From contig NZ_JAALJH010000001.1 in assembly GCF_011064615.1 (NCBI RefSeq), forward strand, positions 124,001 through 188,000: DNA of 64,000 nt, written 5' to 3'. Both the position numbers and the translations under genes were made by a program. Source of the stretch: Aquisphaera insulae. Lineage in GTDB: Bacteria; Planctomycetota; Planctomycetia; Isosphaerales; Isosphaeraceae. This document shows, in pieces, positions 62,214 to 64,000 of the stretch (position 1 is its first letter; every line of letters begins with the position of its first letter). The notes under the pieces were generated by a model, which did no database searches, had not been told where the DNA came from, and saw only the letters and a list, made by a program, of their open reading frames with translations.

Positions 62214-63817
62214 CGATCGGGCCGGAGCGCGAACCAGGCCCCCCCCGCGCGGACGGCATGGTAGGGATGCCGGCGGAAGAACTCGGTGATCGCCGCCTGC
62301 TGTCCCGCCGCGCGGGGAGCGACCCGGACATCCCCGGACACGACCACGAGTGCGGGGGGATCGCGCTCCAGCTCCTCGCGATACCACGCCGGCTCCGCGA
62401 AACGCCTCAGGGTTGGGATCCGCCTCAGGACCTGCTCCGCGTCGAAGCCGGACGGGTCGTATGTGCTGAACCAGAGCATGAAGGCATCGCGCCGAACGAT
62501 CGGATGGAGAGGAGGTGCGGCGGCCACCCGGTCGGCCGGGAGCGTGACCCTGGCCATCCAGGAAATCAGCTCGCGCTGGGACCTGGCCTCGTCGGCGACC
62601 GCCCACGATCGCGCCAGGAGCAGCGATTGGACGACCAGGGCCGCACAGCACGCCAGGAAGATCGGGGTCCCCCACCGCCGGGGGATCGAGGCGATGACGG
62701 AGCCGAGCGGGAACGCGAACGCCGTCGCGACGAGGAACCACGGGGCATAGTATTGCTTGAACGGGTAGGAGACCACGCACGCCTGGAAGACCAGCCAGGT
62801 CAGGATCGCCAGATGGACCATGCCGGCCCGCTTTCCTCGGCGGGCGAAGGCCGCGAGCCAGAGCCAGGCCGAGACGCCCGCGACGACGACTCCAAGCGGC
62901 AGTGTATCGTGGGCGATGCTATGACGCAGCCTTTCGGCATAGCCGGCGTTCGCATTGTGAATGGCGTTGAAGGCGAACACCATGTCGGAGAATCGAGCGA
63001 ACGGGATTCGCTCCCATCCGAGATACGCGGCGAAGAGCCCGCACCCCGCCAGCCCCCCCCCGAAAAAGGCAGCCGAGCGAGCCAGCCGCTCCCGCACCGC
63101 CCGCCCCGGAGCCAGGATCTCTCCCCCGACGATCAGCGCGGTGAGGATCGCCAGCTTCGGGCAGAGCAACAGGGCCGCGAACGTGCCGACGAATCCGATC
63201 TCGCAGAAGCGAGATGCCCTGTCCGCGTCGCGGCGGAGTCGGACGAGGCTCCACGTGGCCAACGCATAGGCCCACCCGTCGACGCGGAACTCGACCAGGA
63301 AGGTGAGGATCGTCGGATGCAAGGCGATGGCCAGGAAACCGAGCATCCCCCAGAGAGAGGCAGGCTCGCCCACACGGCTTCCGAGCCGCGTCGCCGGCTC
63401 GCTCGAGCCCTCCGCGGCCCTCGATCCGGGCGGTTGGGAAATCAGGCCGAACGCCGCAAGCCCGCCGAGGAAGAGGAGGTTCCCCACCAGGCTGAACCGC
63501 CTCAGGTTCCAGAGCGAGGCGACCGGATCGCCATCGGGACGGCCTGCCAGGGGGACGAGGAGCGGGAAATACGGCGGATGCGAGTCCAGGAAATCGACAT
63601 AGGGGACCAGCCCCTGGCCGGCGAGCCAGACCGAGTGGGCCTTCGTGACCTCGTCGTGGTCGTAGGGGAGGGACGCGATGCCCACCGCCCAGGCCGCCAG
63701 CCCGGCGATCGCCGCCGAGGCCAGCGCGAGAGACATCGCGTAACTTCGGACGGCCGGCCCCTGAGATACCTCGCGGGACCTCGTCTCCTCGGCCGGAATG
63801 GGACCCGCTCCCGCCAT
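62168..63817 (-). CDS. Polytopic GT39-like glycosyltransferase
   Basis: 549 residues. Near the N-terminus the motif YDHDEVTKAHSVWLAGQG is followed by DFLDSHPPYFPLLVPL, giving the DE pair and HPP motif of GT39/ArnT-like dolichyl- or undecaprenyl-phosphate-sugar transferases. About ten further membrane helices follow, with a short soluble C-terminus (FFRRHPYHAVRAGGAWFALRPDRY). It is convergent with 60624-62213 and overlaps it by 46 nt. A 32-nt gap separates it from the aminotransferase gene upstream on the same strand, so the two may be co-transcribed. Confidence 0.72.
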   Translation of the reverse strand: MAGAGPIPAEETRSREVSQGPAVRSYAMSLALASAAIAGLAAWAVGIASLPYDHDEVTKAHSVWLAGQGLVPYVDFLDSHPPYFPLLVPLAGRPDGDPVASLWNLRRFSLVGNLLFLGGLAAFGLISQPPGSRAAEGSSEPATRLGSRVGEPASLWGMLGFLAIALHPTILTFLVEFRVDGWAYALATWSLVRLRRDADRASRFCEIGFVGTFAALLLCPKLAILTALIVGGEILAPGRAVRERLARSAAFFGGGLAGCGLFAAYLGWERIPFARFSDMVFAFNAIHNANAGYAERLRHSIAHDTLPLGVVVAGVSAWLWLAAFARRGKRAGMVHLAILTWLVFQACVVSYPFKQYYAPWFLVATAFAFPLGSVIASIPRRWGTPIFLACCAALVVQSLLLARSWAVADEARSQRELISWMARVTLPADRVAAAPPLHPIVRRDAFMLWFSTYDPSGFDAEQVLRRIPTLRRFAEPAWYREELERDPPALVVVSGDVRVAPRAAGQQAAITEFFRRHPYHAVRAGGAWFALRPDRYERARAEGLLPPGG

Positions 63818-63849
63818 GGACGTTCACGCCTCGAGCCGCCCCGGGGCGG

Positions 63850-64000
63850 TCAGATGACGACCTGCAAGGACCTCAACCGCTCGGCCGCCAGGTCCAGCGT
63901 CTCGTCCCGCTTGCAGAAGCAGAAGCGGACGTAGCCGCGGCCGAGCGACGGGTCACGCGAGAAGCTCGAGCCGGGCACGGTGGCCACGCCGATGTCGCGG
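63850..64000 (-). CDS. PLP-dependent aminotransferase (partial, C-terminus only)
   Basis: The stop (TGA) is at 63850-63852 on the minus strand and the frame runs off the right edge of the window. The 49 visible residues include RDIGVATVPGSSFSRD, then GYVRFCFCKRDETL and LAAERLRSLQVVI. They match the C-terminus of class I/II aminotransferases of the methionine/kynurenine aminotransferase (YbdL/KAT) kind, where GVAxxPGSSF and RFCFxKxDETL are conserved. The N-terminal part with the PLP lysine lies outside, so the exact reaction cannot be set. Confidence 0.75.
   Translation of the reverse strand, partial: RDIGVATVPGSSFSRDPSLGRGYVRFCFCKRDETLDLAAERLRSLQVVI

Noticed and set aside
60456-63934. Long frames 60456-62780 (-) and 62030-63934 (+)
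   Set aside because: Shadows of the polytopic membrane genes. They have no hydrophobic segments or motifs of their own.

Overview
The window reads as chromosomal DNA from a high-G+C planctomycete, most likely an Isosphaeraceae relative. This placement is inferred from gene content, not from a marker phylogeny. The supporting signs are a DUF1559 pseudopilin-like protein with the H-x9-DG tail (57591-58688), a PVC-type CxxCH heme protein with HEAT repeats (23688-26666), two secreted proteins with the planctomycete LE-x-R-x-L-L type export motif (21915-23687 and 31108-35778), a PEP-CTERM protein, a hopanoid C-3 methylase and an OprP-type porin. I see no insertion sequence, phage, integron or CRISPR array. 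The only RNA gene I can support is tRNA-Arg(TCG) at 21568-21640.

Layout. 1-6.1 kb (+): 3' part of a porin, an EfpL/YeiP-type elongation factor, a double thioredoxin-fold exported protein, a GNAT acetyltransferase, adenylate kinase behind a near-consensus promoter, and a permuted papain-like (YiiX) exported protein. 6.1-11.4 kb: two membrane-anchored TPR proteins and a large exported HExxH protein. 11.4-21.1 kb (-): a compact operon rimO-pgsA-uppP-addB-addA in which every junction overlaps; AddA has lost its nuclease motif while AddB keeps it. 21.5-31 kb: tRNA-Arg, a beta-helix surface protein, the heme/HEAT protein, a small hypothetical protein and an LplT-PlsC-Aas fusion for lysophospholipid uptake and repair. 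31-35.8 kb (-): a 1556-residue exported glycosidase-like protein with a dockerin and six tandem 170-residue modules. 36-44.4 kb (+): an ECF sigma factor with a zinc-less anti-sigma-like partner, then an ABC-2 exporter of the GldA/GldF/GldG type followed by a DUF4340 protein. 44.5-46.2 kb (+): def-fmt, the N-formylmethionine pair. 46.3-49.9 kb: PEP-CTERM protein, hpnR, cytidylate-kinase-like protein. 50-57 kb: two TPR proteins, then two paralogous membrane-bound sulfatase-fold enzymes that carry threonine where sulfatases carry the formylglycine cysteine, with a 56-residue membrane protein between them. 57-64 kb: small lipoprotein, DUF1559 protein, three polytopic GT-C-like membrane proteins, and the C-terminus of a PLP aminotransferase.

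Many products act on the cell envelope: phosphatidylglycerol synthesis (pgsA), undecaprenyl recycling (uppP), lysophospholipid repair (aas), hopanoid methylation (hpnR), probable phospho-group transfer at the membrane (52685-56974) and possible lipid-linked sugar transfer (58856-63817). The best candidate for an undescribed system is the Thr-nucleophile enzyme / mini-membrane protein / Thr-nucleophile enzyme cassette at 52.7-57.0 kb. The best candidate for unexpected metabolism is hpnR. All start sites, promoters and terminators were judged by eye.
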